Positions 1 through 8,365 of a stretch of DNA of 35,949 nucleotides are shown here, piece by piece (within the stretch, counting starts at the first letter, position 1; each line of letters starts with the position of its first letter). The notes below the pieces were generated by a model. It worked only from the letters and a program-made list of their open reading frames with translations. It searched no databases and was not told where the DNA came from. The stretch lies in IMG/VR virus record IMGVR_UViG_3300020735_000006, positions 1 to 35,949 of that record. One strand, written 5' to 3'. Origin of the DNA: a virus. Position numbers and translations under genes: made by a program.

Positions 1-408
1 GCACGTTTATCGATGCCTGCCTTAACTCCTCGGTGGGTATTGCAGTATTGGGGAACAGAAGTATGCCGTAGAGCATTCCATGATAACATTTGGATTGCTG
101 CGTTAGAAGCACGCCTGTCGAGACGTAGCGATAATACTGTTATCAGCGATGTACGATTCCCTAATGAAATAAAAAGTATTAAAAATGCCGGGGGTAAAAT
201 TGTATGGGTTAAACGGGGAGAATTGCCTGCCTGGTACGAAACTGCTTGCCAAGCTAATTCCGGTGTGCCGGGTGCCGAATTAACGTTGCGCGGGCTTGGT
301 ATTCATATTAGCGAAACTGCGTGGGTAGGAACAGAGTTTGATGTTATCGTTGACAACAATGGCACAATAGAGGATCTATACAATAGCATTAAAAGTCTGG
401 TACAATAG
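1..408 (+). CDS. Deoxynucleoside monophosphate kinase, C-terminal part (T4 gp1-like)
   Basis: The frame is open from base 1, so the gene begins before the window; the ATG at 13 is internal. The visible part reads as the C-terminal portion of a phage dNMP kinase. It has the segment LQYWGTEVCR, followed by the VISDVRFPNE stretch and a KIVWVKR strand, all typical of this P-loop kinase family. The Walker A end is outside the window. The family phosphorylates dNMPs to dNDPs to feed phage DNA synthesis. The last 20 bases overlap the convergent reverse-strand gene. Family assignment comes from motif recognition only. Confidence 0.8.
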   Translation, partial: ARLSMPALTPRWVLQYWGTEVCRRAFHDNIWIAALEARLSRRSDNTVISDVRFPNEIKSIKNAGGKIVWVKRGELPAWYETACQANSGVPGAELTLRGLGIHISETAWVGTEFDVIVDNNGTIEDLYNSIKSLVQ

Positions 409-739
409 GACCGGGTTTCCACGGAATACGATTTTTGTATACTTCTTGAGTACAATTTAAACAAATAGTTTTGAGATTAAAATCGTTATTATTTTTTAAA
501 TTTCCATCAACATAGAATACATTACTTTGCTCTGGAAGAGTAAACTTAAAGCCACATTTCTCGCAATGTGGCTTTTTCTTATACCCGCTTTTAGCCCACC
601 CAGGTGGTTCTGGCTTTCGTTTTCTACTATTTCTAATACAACTAGCACAACTATTTCTATAATGTCGCACCCCATCTCGGATATAGTTAACAGATACTGG
701 ATTAGCACGACATATAGGGCATAGATCACGTTTAAGCAT
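389..739 (-). CDS. Small zinc-ribbon / HNH-like protein
   Basis: A 116-aa protein with three cysteine pairs: CPIC near the N-terminus, CEKC in the middle and CLNC near the end, plus a CASC. The spacing suggests bound zinc. The C-terminal YVDGN...NLKTICLNC resembles the beta-beta-alpha core of HNH/endonuclease VII-type proteins, although the usual first His is Tyr here. It is convergent with the kinase and shares 20 bases with it. There is no Shine-Dalgarno sequence; AATAAATA lies 4 bases before the ATG, as for several other genes in this window. Function is unproven: it could be a DNA-binding protein or a nuclease. Confidence 0.65.
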   Translation of the reverse strand: MLKRDLCPICRANPVSVNYIRDGVRHYRNSCASCIRNSRKRKPEPPGWAKSGYKKKPHCEKCGFKFTLPEQSNVFYVDGNLKNNNDFNLKTICLNCTQEVYKNRIPWKPGPIVPDF

Positions 740-743
740 ATAG

Positions 744-751
744 TATTTATT
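744..751 (-). promoter_or_regulatory. Late-promoter-like octamer AATAAATA
   Basis: Reverse-strand AATAAATA, one base from the T4 late consensus TATAAATA, 4 bases before the ATG at 739. If used as a promoter it would give an almost leaderless mRNA. Confidence 0.45.
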
Positions 752-801
752 ACCCTAACCTTCCCAAAGGCTCCTGTAACGCCCCTATTTTACACCTTTA
801 T

Positions 802-809
802 TATAAATA
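802..809 (+). promoter_or_regulatory. T4-type late promoter TATAAATA for the sheath gene
   Basis: Exact TATAAATA octamer 31 bases before the sheath ATG. A conventional AAAGGA ribosome site follows at about 827-832, so this promoter gives a normal leader. Confidence 0.7.
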
Positions 810-840
810 ACTATAACATGTATTTTAAAGGAATATAACC

Positions 841-3800
841 ATGGCACTAGTATCTCCAGGAATTCAGATTTCCATATCAGACCAAAGTCAATCAGTTAAC
901 GGTAATGTTGGTTCAGTACCATTAGTGATTTTAGCAACAGCGCAAGATAAAACATATAACGGTGCCCCTGCTACAGGTACATCTAAGGCTAACGCAGGAA
1001 AACTACTATCATTTAGTAGCCAACGCGATTTAGTTACACAAATGGGTACACCAACTTTCCAGTTAAGTGCTACTGGTACTCCTGTTAACGGCAGTGAAGT
1101 TAACGAATACGGACTATTAGCAGCGCATAGCGCACTAGGATTAACTAATCAACTATTTGCTATTCGTGCTGATATTGATTTAGCTGAACTAGTTGGCACA
1201 ACTGTTCGTCCAATTGGTGAGCCAGCAGATGGCACACTTTGGTTAGATACAGTAAACACAACATGGGGTATTAACTCACTAGATTCTTTAGCTGGCGCAT
1301 TCAGTGAAGTTGCTCCGTTAATAATCACAGATCCTGCCCAAGTATCTGATGTAACGATTAATAGTATAACTGTCTCAACCCCAATAAGTTCTATTGGTAC
1401 TATTGGCCAATATGCATTAGTGTTCATTAATACAGATGGTTCTACAACAACACAGGCTCGCTTATTTTACAAAAAAGGCCCAAACTCATATATTGGTGCA
1501 GTTGCATCAAACACTTGGGTATTAGTGGGTAGTCCGGATTGGCAAGTAAGTTTACCTGCAATTTATGGTACAGTAAATAATCCTAGTATTGCAACAAGTA
1601 GTACTGTGACAATTAATAGTGTTCCTGTTACATCAGATGGCACAGTAACTACACTTGGTGGTAATAATGGGTTAGTAGCTAAGATCAATGGCGCAACTAT
1701 TCCTGGGGTATATGCTGGACTATCAACGACTGGCGCTCTATTATTATTTGTAAATAGTCTTGCAACAAGTAATGGTTCTACTGTTGATGGTAAATTAATT
1801 ATTACTGACGGCACACATAGCCCGATGTATGCTGCCGGTATTGTAACTGTTCCAAGTTCCGGTACAGCTACAGCATATTGCCCAATTTTATTCTATGGTT
1901 CATATGCAGATACTCCGACATTCAACAATGGACAATCTGGCTGGTTTGTAACTGACAATGCACCACGCCCAACTGGCTCTATTTGGTGGAAAACCAGTGC
2001 ATTAGGAAATGGATTTAATCCAGTTATTAGTAAATTTAACTCTAGTTTAAATCAATGGCAACAACTAGCAGCACCAATGTTCCCATATTTCTCTGATTCA
2101 GTTTATGGCCTAGATCCAATTGGCGGCGGAGCAAACATTAAAAATGGTCAGCTATTATCATTATTTGGTGTGCTTGATGGGACTTACAACATTTTAAAAT
2201 TTGCTGAAGAAACTGAAATGGGTATGTCTAGTGCAACTGGCGGCCCAGCGGGTACCTTTACTGTTGGTAATTCATTCATTGTGCGTTCAACTGTACCGGG
2301 TACAGCAACTCAACTTGTAACAACAGTTACATTAACAGGAACAACAGCACAGAGTTTTGTGGCTAATTTATTAGCTGCTAACATTCCGTATGTTACAGCA
2401 TCTGTAACTACTATTGGTTCAACAACTACAATTACTATTACACATACAACTGGGGGTAATCTTGGTTTATCAGATAATGCCGGAACACCGTTAGAAACAG
2501 CAGGATTTGTCGCTGGTCAGGGTTCAGGATTCTTTGTTGAATCTAACCGTGTTATTATTAATAGTTTCACTGAAGTAACTAACGTTGTTTCGTATACAGT
2601 TAGCGCACCACATTCATCACCAGCAAGTGGCACACTATGGTATAACAGTGATGCAGTTGACATCGACATTATGATTAACAATAATGGTTGGAAAGGTTAC
2701 AAAAACGTAGGTAGCGATATCCGTGGATATAATTTAACTTCAACAGATCCACTAGGTGTTATTGTTACTCCTTCTACAGCACCAACAAGTCAAACCGACG
2801 GAACAGCACTAGTAGCAGGTGATTTATGGTTAGACAGTGGCGATTTAATTAACTATCCAAGTTTATATCGTTATAACGGTACTAAGTTTGTAGCAATTGA
2901 TAATACAGACCATACAAGTTCTGCTGGTATTATCTTTGCTGATGCGCGATGGGACACAAGCGGTACTACTGATATTGTTACTAGCAATTTACCGAGTGTT
3001 GTTGCATTATTAAACAGTGATTATATTGATCAAGATGCTCCGGATTATCGTTTATATCCACGTGGAACATTAATGTTTAATATGCGTCGTAGTGGATATA
3101 ATGTTAAGAAATTTGTTCCTAACTATTTTAACTCAACTAGTTTCCCTAATTTGCCAACAGTTCCTAATGCTGGTAATACTTTACCAACTATTAAAGATGC
3201 ATGGGTAACAACAAGTGGTTTAGATAATAACGGTGTTATGAATTCTGGAGCAAGAGCACAACGAGCAATGATCGCTAGTGCAATGCAATCGGCAGTTGAT
3301 AGCAACCTTGATGCATCATCATTATCATTCCAATTTAATTTATTAGTTGCCCCTGGATATCCAGAAGTAGTTCCTAATTTATTAACATTAAATAGCAACC
3401 GTGGCGATACAGCGTTTGTTATCGGTGATACCCCAATGGATCTAGCACCTAATACAGTTGACCTTACAAACTGGAACAATAACATTACTAGTACATGGGC
3501 TATAGCTGGTGCAAGTGCTAGTCCATACTTAGCAGTATATTACCCAGCTGGTCGTACAACAGATTTATCTGGTAATACTGTAGTAGTTCCGGCAAGTCAC
3601 GCTGCGTTACGTACATATTTGTATAACGATCAGGTTGCATATCCGTGGTTCGCTCCAGCAGGTACTCAACGTGGTGTAGTTACTAATATTGGCGACATTG
3701 GTTATATTAATAGTGCAACCGGTGGATTCATTCATAACTCTATTAACCAAGGGTTACGTGATGCATTGGCTACATTAGAAATTAATCCAATAACACAACT

Positions 3801-4182
3801 ACCGGGTGCCGGACTTGTTGTGTGGGGACAGTTAACACGCAGCGGCGCAACAACTTCACGTAATCGTGTAAACGTTGTTCGATTAGAAAATTACTTACGT
3901 ACAATTTTCCAATCAATTGCAAACGGTTATTTATTTGAGCCAAATGATGTTACTACACGCAAATCAATTGCATCAGCAGTTAGTGGTTCGTTGAATAGTG
4001 TATTAGCTCATCGCGGGTTATATGATTTCTTAGTAATTTGCGATTCAAGCAACAATACAAGTTCTACTATTGCTAATAACCAACTATATGTTGACGTTGC
4101 TATTGAACCAGAACGTGATGTAGAGTTTATCTTTATCCCGATTGCGATTTACAACCCAGGCACAATCGCTAGCTTCAGATAA
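841..4182 (+). CDS. gp18: Contractile tail sheath protein (T4 gp18-like), enlarged
   Basis: An 1113-aa sheath subunit. The N-terminus (ALVSPGIQISISDQS) and the C-terminal region, with a gp18-like NPI...GLVVWGQ strand, VNVVRLENYLRTIFQ helix and VEPERDVEFIFIP ending, are characteristic of T4-type sheath proteins. The sheath polymer surrounds the tail tube and contracts at infection. T4 gp18 has about 659 residues, so roughly 450 extra residues lie in the middle. They are rich in Thr, Ser, Gly and Val with repeated short beta-strand patterns, and probably form surface domains on the sheath. The gene has a late promoter at 802, an AAAGGA ribosome site and the tube gene directly downstream, the T4 order. 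Confidence 0.93.
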   Translation: MALVSPGIQISISDQSQSVNGNVGSVPLVILATAQDKTYNGAPATGTSKANAGKLLSFSSQRDLVTQMGTPTFQLSATGTPVNGSEVNEYGLLAAHSALGLTNQLFAIRADIDLAELVGTTVRPIGEPADGTLWLDTVNTTWGINSLDSLAGAFSEVAPLIITDPAQVSDVTINSITVSTPISSIGTIGQYALVFINTDGSTTTQARLFYKKGPNSYIGAVASNTWVLVGSPDWQVSLPAIYGTVNNPSIATSSTVTINSVPVTSDGTVTTLGGNNGLVAKINGATIPGVYAGLSTTGALLLFVNSLATSNGSTVDGKLIITDGTHSPMYAAGIVTVPSSGTATAYCPILFYGSYADTPTFNNGQSGWFVTDNAPRPTGSIWWKTSALGNGFNPVISKFNSSLNQWQQLAAPMFPYFSDSVYGLDPIGGGANIKNGQLLSLFGVLDGTYNILKFAEETEMGMSSATGGPAGTFTVGNSFIVRSTVPGTATQLVTTVTLTGTTAQSFVANLLAANIPYVTASVTTIGSTTTITITHTTGGNLGLSDNAGTPLETAGFVAGQGSGFFVESNRVIINSFTEVTNVVSYTVSAPHSSPASGTLWYNSDAVDIDIMINNNGWKGYKNVGSDIRGYNLTSTDPLGVIVTPSTAPTSQTDGTALVAGDLWLDSGDLINYPSLYRYNGTKFVAIDNTDHTSSAGIIFADARWDTSGTTDIVTSNLPSVVALLNSDYIDQDAPDYRLYPRGTLMFNMRRSGYNVKKFVPNYFNSTSFPNLPTVPNAGNTLPTIKDAWVTTSGLDNNGVMNSGARAQRAMIASAMQSAVDSNLDASSLSFQFNLLVAPGYPEVVPNLLTLNSNRGDTAFVIGDTPMDLAPNTVDLTNWNNNITSTWAIAGASASPYLAVYYPAGRTTDLSGNTVVVPASHAALRTYLYNDQVAYPWFAPAGTQRGVVTNIGDIGYINSATGGFIHNSINQGLRDALATLEINPITQLPGAGLVVWGQLTRSGATTSRNRVNVVRLENYLRTIFQSIANGYLFEPNDVTTRKSIASAVSGSLNSVLAHRGLYDFLVICDSSNNTSSTIANNQLYVDVAIEPERDVEFIFIPIAIYNPGTIASFR

Positions 4183-4196
4183 GAGAACGTTAATTA

Positions 4197-4204
4197 GATA
4201 AATA
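4197..4204 (+). promoter_or_regulatory. Late-promoter-like octamer GATAAATA before the tube gene
   Basis: GATAAATA 19 bases before the tail-tube ATG, followed by an ACAGGAGA ribosome site. One mismatch from TATAAATA. Confidence 0.5.
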
Positions 4205-4223
4205 AGAGTAACAGGAGAATAAA

Positions 4224-4841
4224 ATGGCATCATTAAATACACTTTCGGTACAAGCAGCAGGCGCTAATCAAGGCCTTTTGATGCCAAAGTTAAAATATCG
4301 CTTTCGTGCGATATTTACAGGATTCGGCGTTGATAATGCCGGACTAACAGAATTAACTAAACAAGTAGTTGACATTAAACGCCCAAACGTAAATTTTAAC
4401 CCAATTACAATTGACGTTTATAACTCAAAGGTTTTCCTACAAGGTAAACCGGAGTGGCAAGATACAACTATTAACATTCGCGACGACGCCACTGGCGCTG
4501 TTAGTAAAATGGTTGGTCAGCAAGTTCAGAAGCAATTTGACTTCTTGGAACAAGCTAGTGCTCCAAGTGGCGGCGACTATAAGTTTAGTATCACATACGA
4601 AGTATTAGACGGCGGTAATGGCGCTACTACTCCTAATGTTCTCGAATCGTGGGAATTAGATGGTTGCTTCCTAAGTCAAGTTGATTGGGGCGATATGGCC
4701 TATAATAGTAATGATCCTGTTCAGATTGCATTAACTATTAAATTTGATAACGCTATTCAAACAAGTGGTATAAGTGCTACTGTTTCACCTGCAATAGCTG
4801 GTACCCCTGGCGGTACAGCAGTAGGCGGTACTGGTAGTTAA
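4224..4841 (+). CDS. gp19: Tail tube protein (T4 gp19-like)
   Basis: A 205-aa protein beginning with a short tail, then LKYRFRAIFTGFGVDN, a KQVVDIKRPNVNFNPITIDVYNSKVF block and a WELDGCFLSQVDWGD segment. These are hallmark strands of the T4 gp19 tail tube fold, which builds the hexameric inner tube. The length is slightly above T4 gp19 (about 163 aa), with a Gly/Thr-rich C-terminal extension. It has a strong AGGAG ribosome site, follows the sheath gene and is followed by a clear intrinsic terminator. Confidence 0.93.
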   Translation: MASLNTLSVQAAGANQGLLMPKLKYRFRAIFTGFGVDNAGLTELTKQVVDIKRPNVNFNPITIDVYNSKVFLQGKPEWQDTTINIRDDATGAVSKMVGQQVQKQFDFLEQASAPSGGDYKFSITYEVLDGGNGATTPNVLESWELDGCFLSQVDWGDMAYNSNDPVQIALTIKFDNAIQTSGISATVSPAIAGTPGGTAVGGTGS

Positions 4842-4860
4842 TAAGTAACTTATTAATATT

Positions 4861-4888
4861 AAACCCGGAGTTAAAACCCGGGTTTTTT
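4861..4888 (+). terminator. Rho-independent terminator after the tail tube gene
   Basis: AAACCCGG (4861-4868) pairs with CCGGGTTT (4878-4885), loop about 9 bases, followed by a continuing T-run to 4888. Confidence 0.85.
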
Positions 4889-4894
4889 ATTGAC

Positions 4895-4902
4895 CATAAA
4901 TA
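4895..4902 (+). promoter_or_regulatory. Late-promoter-like octamer CATAAATA abutting a start codon
   Basis: CATAAATA followed by 5 bases and then ATG (4908), directly after the terminator. No Shine-Dalgarno sequence is present. Confidence 0.5.
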
Positions 4903-4907
4903 ATAGT

Positions 4908-6371
4908 ATGAGCATAAATCATATCCTAAATAGTAAATCTTCTACTATGCGTAGTTATCAACATGCATCTCGTATTTTTGTTGATGGTAATTATCGATTA
5001 AGTCCTAAGTACGGATTCTTGTTCTATGTAGAATTTGATTTTAACCCACTGATTAGTAATGTTAGTAATACTTCTGCACAAGAAATGGGAATGATTGTTA
5101 AAAATATCAATCTACCAAAATTCACAATGGATATTAAAGCGCACAATGCTTATAATCGTGTGAACTTAGTTCAAAATAAAATTAAGTATGACCCTATTAA
5201 CATTGTATTCCATGATGATCAAGCAGATACCGTAAGAGATTTCTGGTATGACTATTATAGTTTCTTCTATCGTGATAGTGATTACAACGATGCTACATAC
5301 AGTATTGTTAATAAGTACCAAGAGCGTCCTAGCTTCGAATGGGGGTATACTCCGCGCCCTGTTAGTAGTTATAATGCAGCTAATGCATATCAAAGCTATC
5401 AATATATACAGGCTATAAGAATTTATAGTTTGTATCAAAAGAACTTTGCCGAATATGAATTAATTAATCCTATCATTACAAGTTTTAGACATGGTGAACA
5501 TAACACAAGCGAAGGAACTGGACTATTAGAACACCAAATGAGTGTTCAATTTGAAACAGTAAAATATCAAACAGGATACACTACACAAAATACGGTAGGG
5601 GGTTATATAGATTTACATTATGACAATACTCCAACTCCGTTAGTAACAAATCCATCTGACGTTAATCTAGTAGATAACGGGCATGGCGGCGTTGCTACTG
5701 CCCCAGACACAATAACAGATTTAGCAAATTTTAATTTATCCACTAGTGGCGGTCAAGTTGTACCACAGCCATCGAGCTCTGCTTTAGCGGCATCAGTTTC
5801 ATTCTCATCTATTACAAGTTCACTTTTATCAACGTCGGCTACCAATGGCGTTAACGCAGGCGGATTTGCATTACCTGCATTAGGAAGTTTAACCTCGGGG
5901 CTTAGTAATAGCAATTTAATACAACAACAACTACAAGCGGCAACTATAAGTCTTGCTGGTAGAGCAGCGTCTACTTTAGCTGGAGGAGTAATTGGTGGGA
6001 TCACATCAGGCTTAGGACCAGCTGGTACAGCAGTTCTTGGGCTGGCAGTATCAGCAATCGCTAATCCAAGTGCTACACTTAAAACTGCCGAAAACATGGC
6101 TATTAATTATGCAACAAATGCGGCATCTTCGGCAATTCAAAATGCATTAAATCCAATTGCTAATAAGATTCAAAGTGAGATATCAGGCTTCATTGGTGAC
6201 AACATTACAACTCCTGTTACTGCGGCACTAGGCGATGCTAGTACATATATACAAAATCAAATCGGCGAAGGCCTAGCAAGCTTCTCGTTTGGCGGAGCAG
6301 ATGATGCAGTTACCGCAGCATTGTTTAGCGGTGATTCATCATATGATGCTGCTGCAGGGTGGTCAAGTTAA
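4908..6371 (+). CDS. Second tail-tube-fold protein (tube/baseplate hub-like)
   Basis: A 487-aa protein from ATG 4908. An upstream in-frame TTG at 4890 lies within the terminator and promoter, so I prefer the ATG. Residues about 20-215 look like an expanded tube-fold domain: SPKYGFLFYVEFDF, VKNINLPKFTMDIKAHNAYNR and KIKYDPINIVFHDD. This resembles gp19 relatives and the baseplate tube initiators gp48/gp54. Residues about 260-487 are Ala/Ser/Gly-rich and amphipathic without recognisable motifs. Its place next to sheath and tube supports a structural role in the tail, perhaps as tube initiator or terminator. The exact T4 counterpart is unclear. Confidence 0.65.
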   Translation: MSINHILNSKSSTMRSYQHASRIFVDGNYRLSPKYGFLFYVEFDFNPLISNVSNTSAQEMGMIVKNINLPKFTMDIKAHNAYNRVNLVQNKIKYDPINIVFHDDQADTVRDFWYDYYSFFYRDSDYNDATYSIVNKYQERPSFEWGYTPRPVSSYNAANAYQSYQYIQAIRIYSLYQKNFAEYELINPIITSFRHGEHNTSEGTGLLEHQMSVQFETVKYQTGYTTQNTVGGYIDLHYDNTPTPLVTNPSDVNLVDNGHGGVATAPDTITDLANFNLSTSGGQVVPQPSSSALAASVSFSSITSSLLSTSATNGVNAGGFALPALGSLTSGLSNSNLIQQQLQAATISLAGRAASTLAGGVIGGITSGLGPAGTAVLGLAVSAIANPSATLKTAENMAINYATNAASSAIQNALNPIANKIQSEISGFIGDNITTPVTAALGDASTYIQNQIGEGLASFSFGGADDAVTAALFSGDSSYDAAAGWSS

Positions 6372-6373
6372 TT

Positions 6374-6760
6374 ATGTCTACTAATCAAATTTCAACAGCA
6401 ACTAATGTACAAGGTCCGGACCTTTCTAATGTACAAAATAATACGCAAAAGTTTTTTAATAACTTTTTTGCAAGAGATTTTGCCATTGGCGCTGCAAATG
6501 ATATTATTGTTGCTTATTTTGAAAAATACACAGGTAGTGCAACAAATGGAAAAATGTTAGCAGCAACAGTTATCTATACAGCACAAGCACAAAATCTTGA
6601 TCCAATGGCAGTACTTTCACAATTTCAAAAGTTAACACCCGGCCAAGTTGATAATTACTTAGCTGCATTTTTAAACTTTAATCGTGTGCCCACAAGCACA
6701 ATCGGGGTTAAACAGATTCAACAAACAAGTCCGTTTATAACTAGAAGTATACTACCATAA
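6374..6760 (+). CDS. Unknown small virion-region protein
   Basis: A 128-aa protein starting at ATG 6374, two bases after the previous stop; a GTG at 6359 overlapping the upstream gene is less likely. The sequence is mostly helical (FFARDFAIGAANDIIVAYFEKYTG, then a DPMAVLSQFQKL segment). It has no recognised domain, signal or membrane segment. Its stop overlaps the ATG of the head-completion nuclease gene, so the two are probably translationally coupled and expressed with tail and head genes. Confidence 0.75.
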   Translation: MSTNQISTATNVQGPDLSNVQNNTQKFFNNFFARDFAIGAANDIIVAYFEKYTGSATNGKMLAATVIYTAQAQNLDPMAVLSQFQKLTPGQVDNYLAAFLNFNRVPTSTIGVKQIQQTSPFITRSILP

Positions 6761-7191
6761 TGGCAAAATACGCTCAAGGCAAATTTCAATTAACTAATCC
6801 GCAAAAGTATGCAGGAAACAAAGCCCCAACATATCGTTCAAGTTGGGAATTTGTGTTTATGCAGTTCTGTGATAACAATCCTAGTATTATTCAATGGGCT
6901 AGTGAAGCAGTACACATTAACTACAGGAATCCATTAACGGGTAAAAATACTATATATGTACCAGATTTCTTAATTACATATCAAGATTCTGGCGGCGCCC
7001 AACGAGCAGAAATTATTGAAATCAAACCTAAAAAAGAAACTACCTTAGAAGGTGCTAAGAACATACGTGATCAAGCCGCTGCTATTCTCAACCTTGCCAA
7101 GTGGGAAGCTGCACGTCAATGGTGCAAAGCACATGGTCTAACATTTAGAGTAGTTACTGAGGACATGATTTTCCATCAGGGTAAGCGTTAA
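6760..7191 (+). CDS. gp4: Head completion nuclease-like protein (T4 gp4-like)
   Basis: A 143-aa protein with the pattern of T4 gp4/gp50: MAKYAQGKFQLTNPQKYAGN, then YRSSWEFVFMQFCDNNPSIIQWASE, and the nuclease-like core PDFLITY...AEIIEIKPKKE. The PD and ExK elements match the PD-(D/E)XK (TnsA-like) fold. In T4 this protein acts at the end of head filling and is needed for stable full heads. Length is close to T4 gp4 (about 150 aa). It overlaps the upstream gene by one base and is followed by the small terminase. Confidence 0.85.
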   Translation: MAKYAQGKFQLTNPQKYAGNKAPTYRSSWEFVFMQFCDNNPSIIQWASEAVHINYRNPLTGKNTIYVPDFLITYQDSGGAQRAEIIEIKPKKETTLEGAKNIRDQAAAILNLAKWEAARQWCKAHGLTFRVVTEDMIFHQGKR

Positions 7192-7195
7192 TACC

Positions 7196-7203
7196 AATAA
7201 ATA
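7196..7203 (+). promoter_or_regulatory. Late-promoter-like octamer AATAAATA abutting gp16 start
   Basis: AATAAATA then 5 bases then ATG (7209). It sits in a small palindrome (ACCAATAAATATTGGT). No Shine-Dalgarno sequence. Confidence 0.45.
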
Positions 7204-7208
7204 TTGGT

Positions 7209-7712
7209 ATGACTAAAAAATTAGAATCACTCTTTAATCTTCCGCCATCCAATGATGCAGAAGATACCACCCCAGAACAAGCTAACAAGTTTATCCGAGA
7301 CAATAAAACAACCATTGCTGAAGTTGATTCGGCAATTGACAAAATTGATGCAGCCCTTCCTACTGTACGTGATTTAGAAACAGGAGACGACGAGCTAGAC
7401 GAATTAGCCAAACTAGCACAAGATAAAGCCGAAGATCTAATGGATTTAGGTATGAATGTTGAGCCTCGATTTGCTGGAGTTATCATGCAAACAGCCGGAG
7501 TATTGCTAGGACATGCTATTACAGCTAAAACTGCTAAATTAGACAAAAAACTAAAAATGGTACAATTACAACTAGCTAAAGCCAAGTTAGATTATCAAAT
7601 TGAAAAAGATGCCGCGAGTAAGGGTCCTGTAGAAGAAGCAATAGAAGGACACGGCGTAGTATTTGACCGCAACGAATTACTAAAACAGATTATGGGTAAG
7701 AAAGATAATTAA
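7209..7712 (+). CDS. gp16: Terminase small subunit (T4 gp16-like)
   Basis: A 167-aa, strongly helical protein. The central helix-turn-helix pair (residues about 75-130, with PRFAGVIMQTAGVLLGHAI followed by a Lys-rich coiled coil) resembles the oligomerisation core of T4-type small terminases. The N-terminal third is acidic. The small subunit recognises DNA and stimulates the large terminase ATPase during packaging. The partner gene lies 5 kb downstream (12620), whereas T4 has gp16 and gp17 adjacent. The assignment rests on pattern and context. Confidence 0.7.
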   Translation: MTKKLESLFNLPPSNDAEDTTPEQANKFIRDNKTTIAEVDSAIDKIDAALPTVRDLETGDDELDELAKLAQDKAEDLMDLGMNVEPRFAGVIMQTAGVLLGHAITAKTAKLDKKLKMVQLQLAKAKLDYQIEKDAASKGPVEEAIEGHGVVFDRNELLKQIMGKKDN

Positions 7713-7721
7713 CCTGATTTG

Positions 7722-7729
7722 TATAAATA
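7722..7729 (+). promoter_or_regulatory. T4-type late promoter TATAAATA
   Basis: Exact TATAAATA 19 bases before ATG 7749, with a TAGGAAA ribosome site between. Confidence 0.7.
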
Positions 7730-7748
7730 TAGAATATAGGAAATAAAA

Positions 7749-8363
7749 ATGAAATCGTTCCAATCATACATTTTTGAATTAAATAAGCCAAGTGAGTTTC
7801 GTATTAAACTTGCTGGTATTAATCCAACTGGTCCAGTAATGGAAAGCATTAAAAACGCACTAGAAGCATTTCAACTTGAAAGCGTTAGTACTGTTAAAAG
7901 TTTACCAATCCAAGAACACCGCGAGTTCCCACAGTGGGGCGGTCCATGCGAAGCATATCAATTTGATGTTAAATTAGCATACCCAACTACTAGTATGTCT
8001 GTCCGTCAGACTATTAAAGAACGTGCTCAAATCAACGTAGACTGGATTAACGTTCGTAACTTACTTGAAGCAGAGAACATTGAAGAAGCCGAAGCACTCG
8101 GTAAAGACCATACTGGCTCACTACTAGATGTTGAAGATCTGGGTGGCAGTACAGAAGGTCAATCATTGGCAGGACAGGTTCGCATTGGTAGTTTATTAAA
8201 AGAATTAGAGTCCCGCAAGTTTGATTTTGCTACAGACGACACTAACTTAGACAAAGTATTTCAAAGCAAAAAAGGTACAGATACAAACTCTATACCACAA
8301 GGCGATGTATCTCCAGAGGGTACAAAGCAAAACAAAATTTATCGCAAACCAAAAGGCAATTAA
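7749..8363 (+). CDS. Unknown phage protein, 204 aa
   Basis: Starts at an ATG preceded by an AGGAAA ribosome site and an exact late promoter. The first 110 residues look like one alpha/beta domain: FRIKLAGINPTGPVMESIKNAL, a buried-strand pattern, then YQFDVKLAYPTTS and VRQTIKERAQINVDWINVRN. The rest is acidic and probably disordered, ending in a basic KNKIYRKPKGN tail. No enzyme motif is seen. It lies two bases before the next gene and between late structural genes, so a virion or assembly role is plausible but not shown. Confidence 0.8.
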   Translation: MKSFQSYIFELNKPSEFRIKLAGINPTGPVMESIKNALEAFQLESVSTVKSLPIQEHREFPQWGGPCEAYQFDVKLAYPTTSMSVRQTIKERAQINVDWINVRNLLEAENIEEAEALGKDHTGSLLDVEDLGGSTEGQSLAGQVRIGSLLKELESRKFDFATDDTNLDKVFQSKKGTDTNSIPQGDVSPEGTKQNKIYRKPKGN

Positions 8364-8365
8364 TC

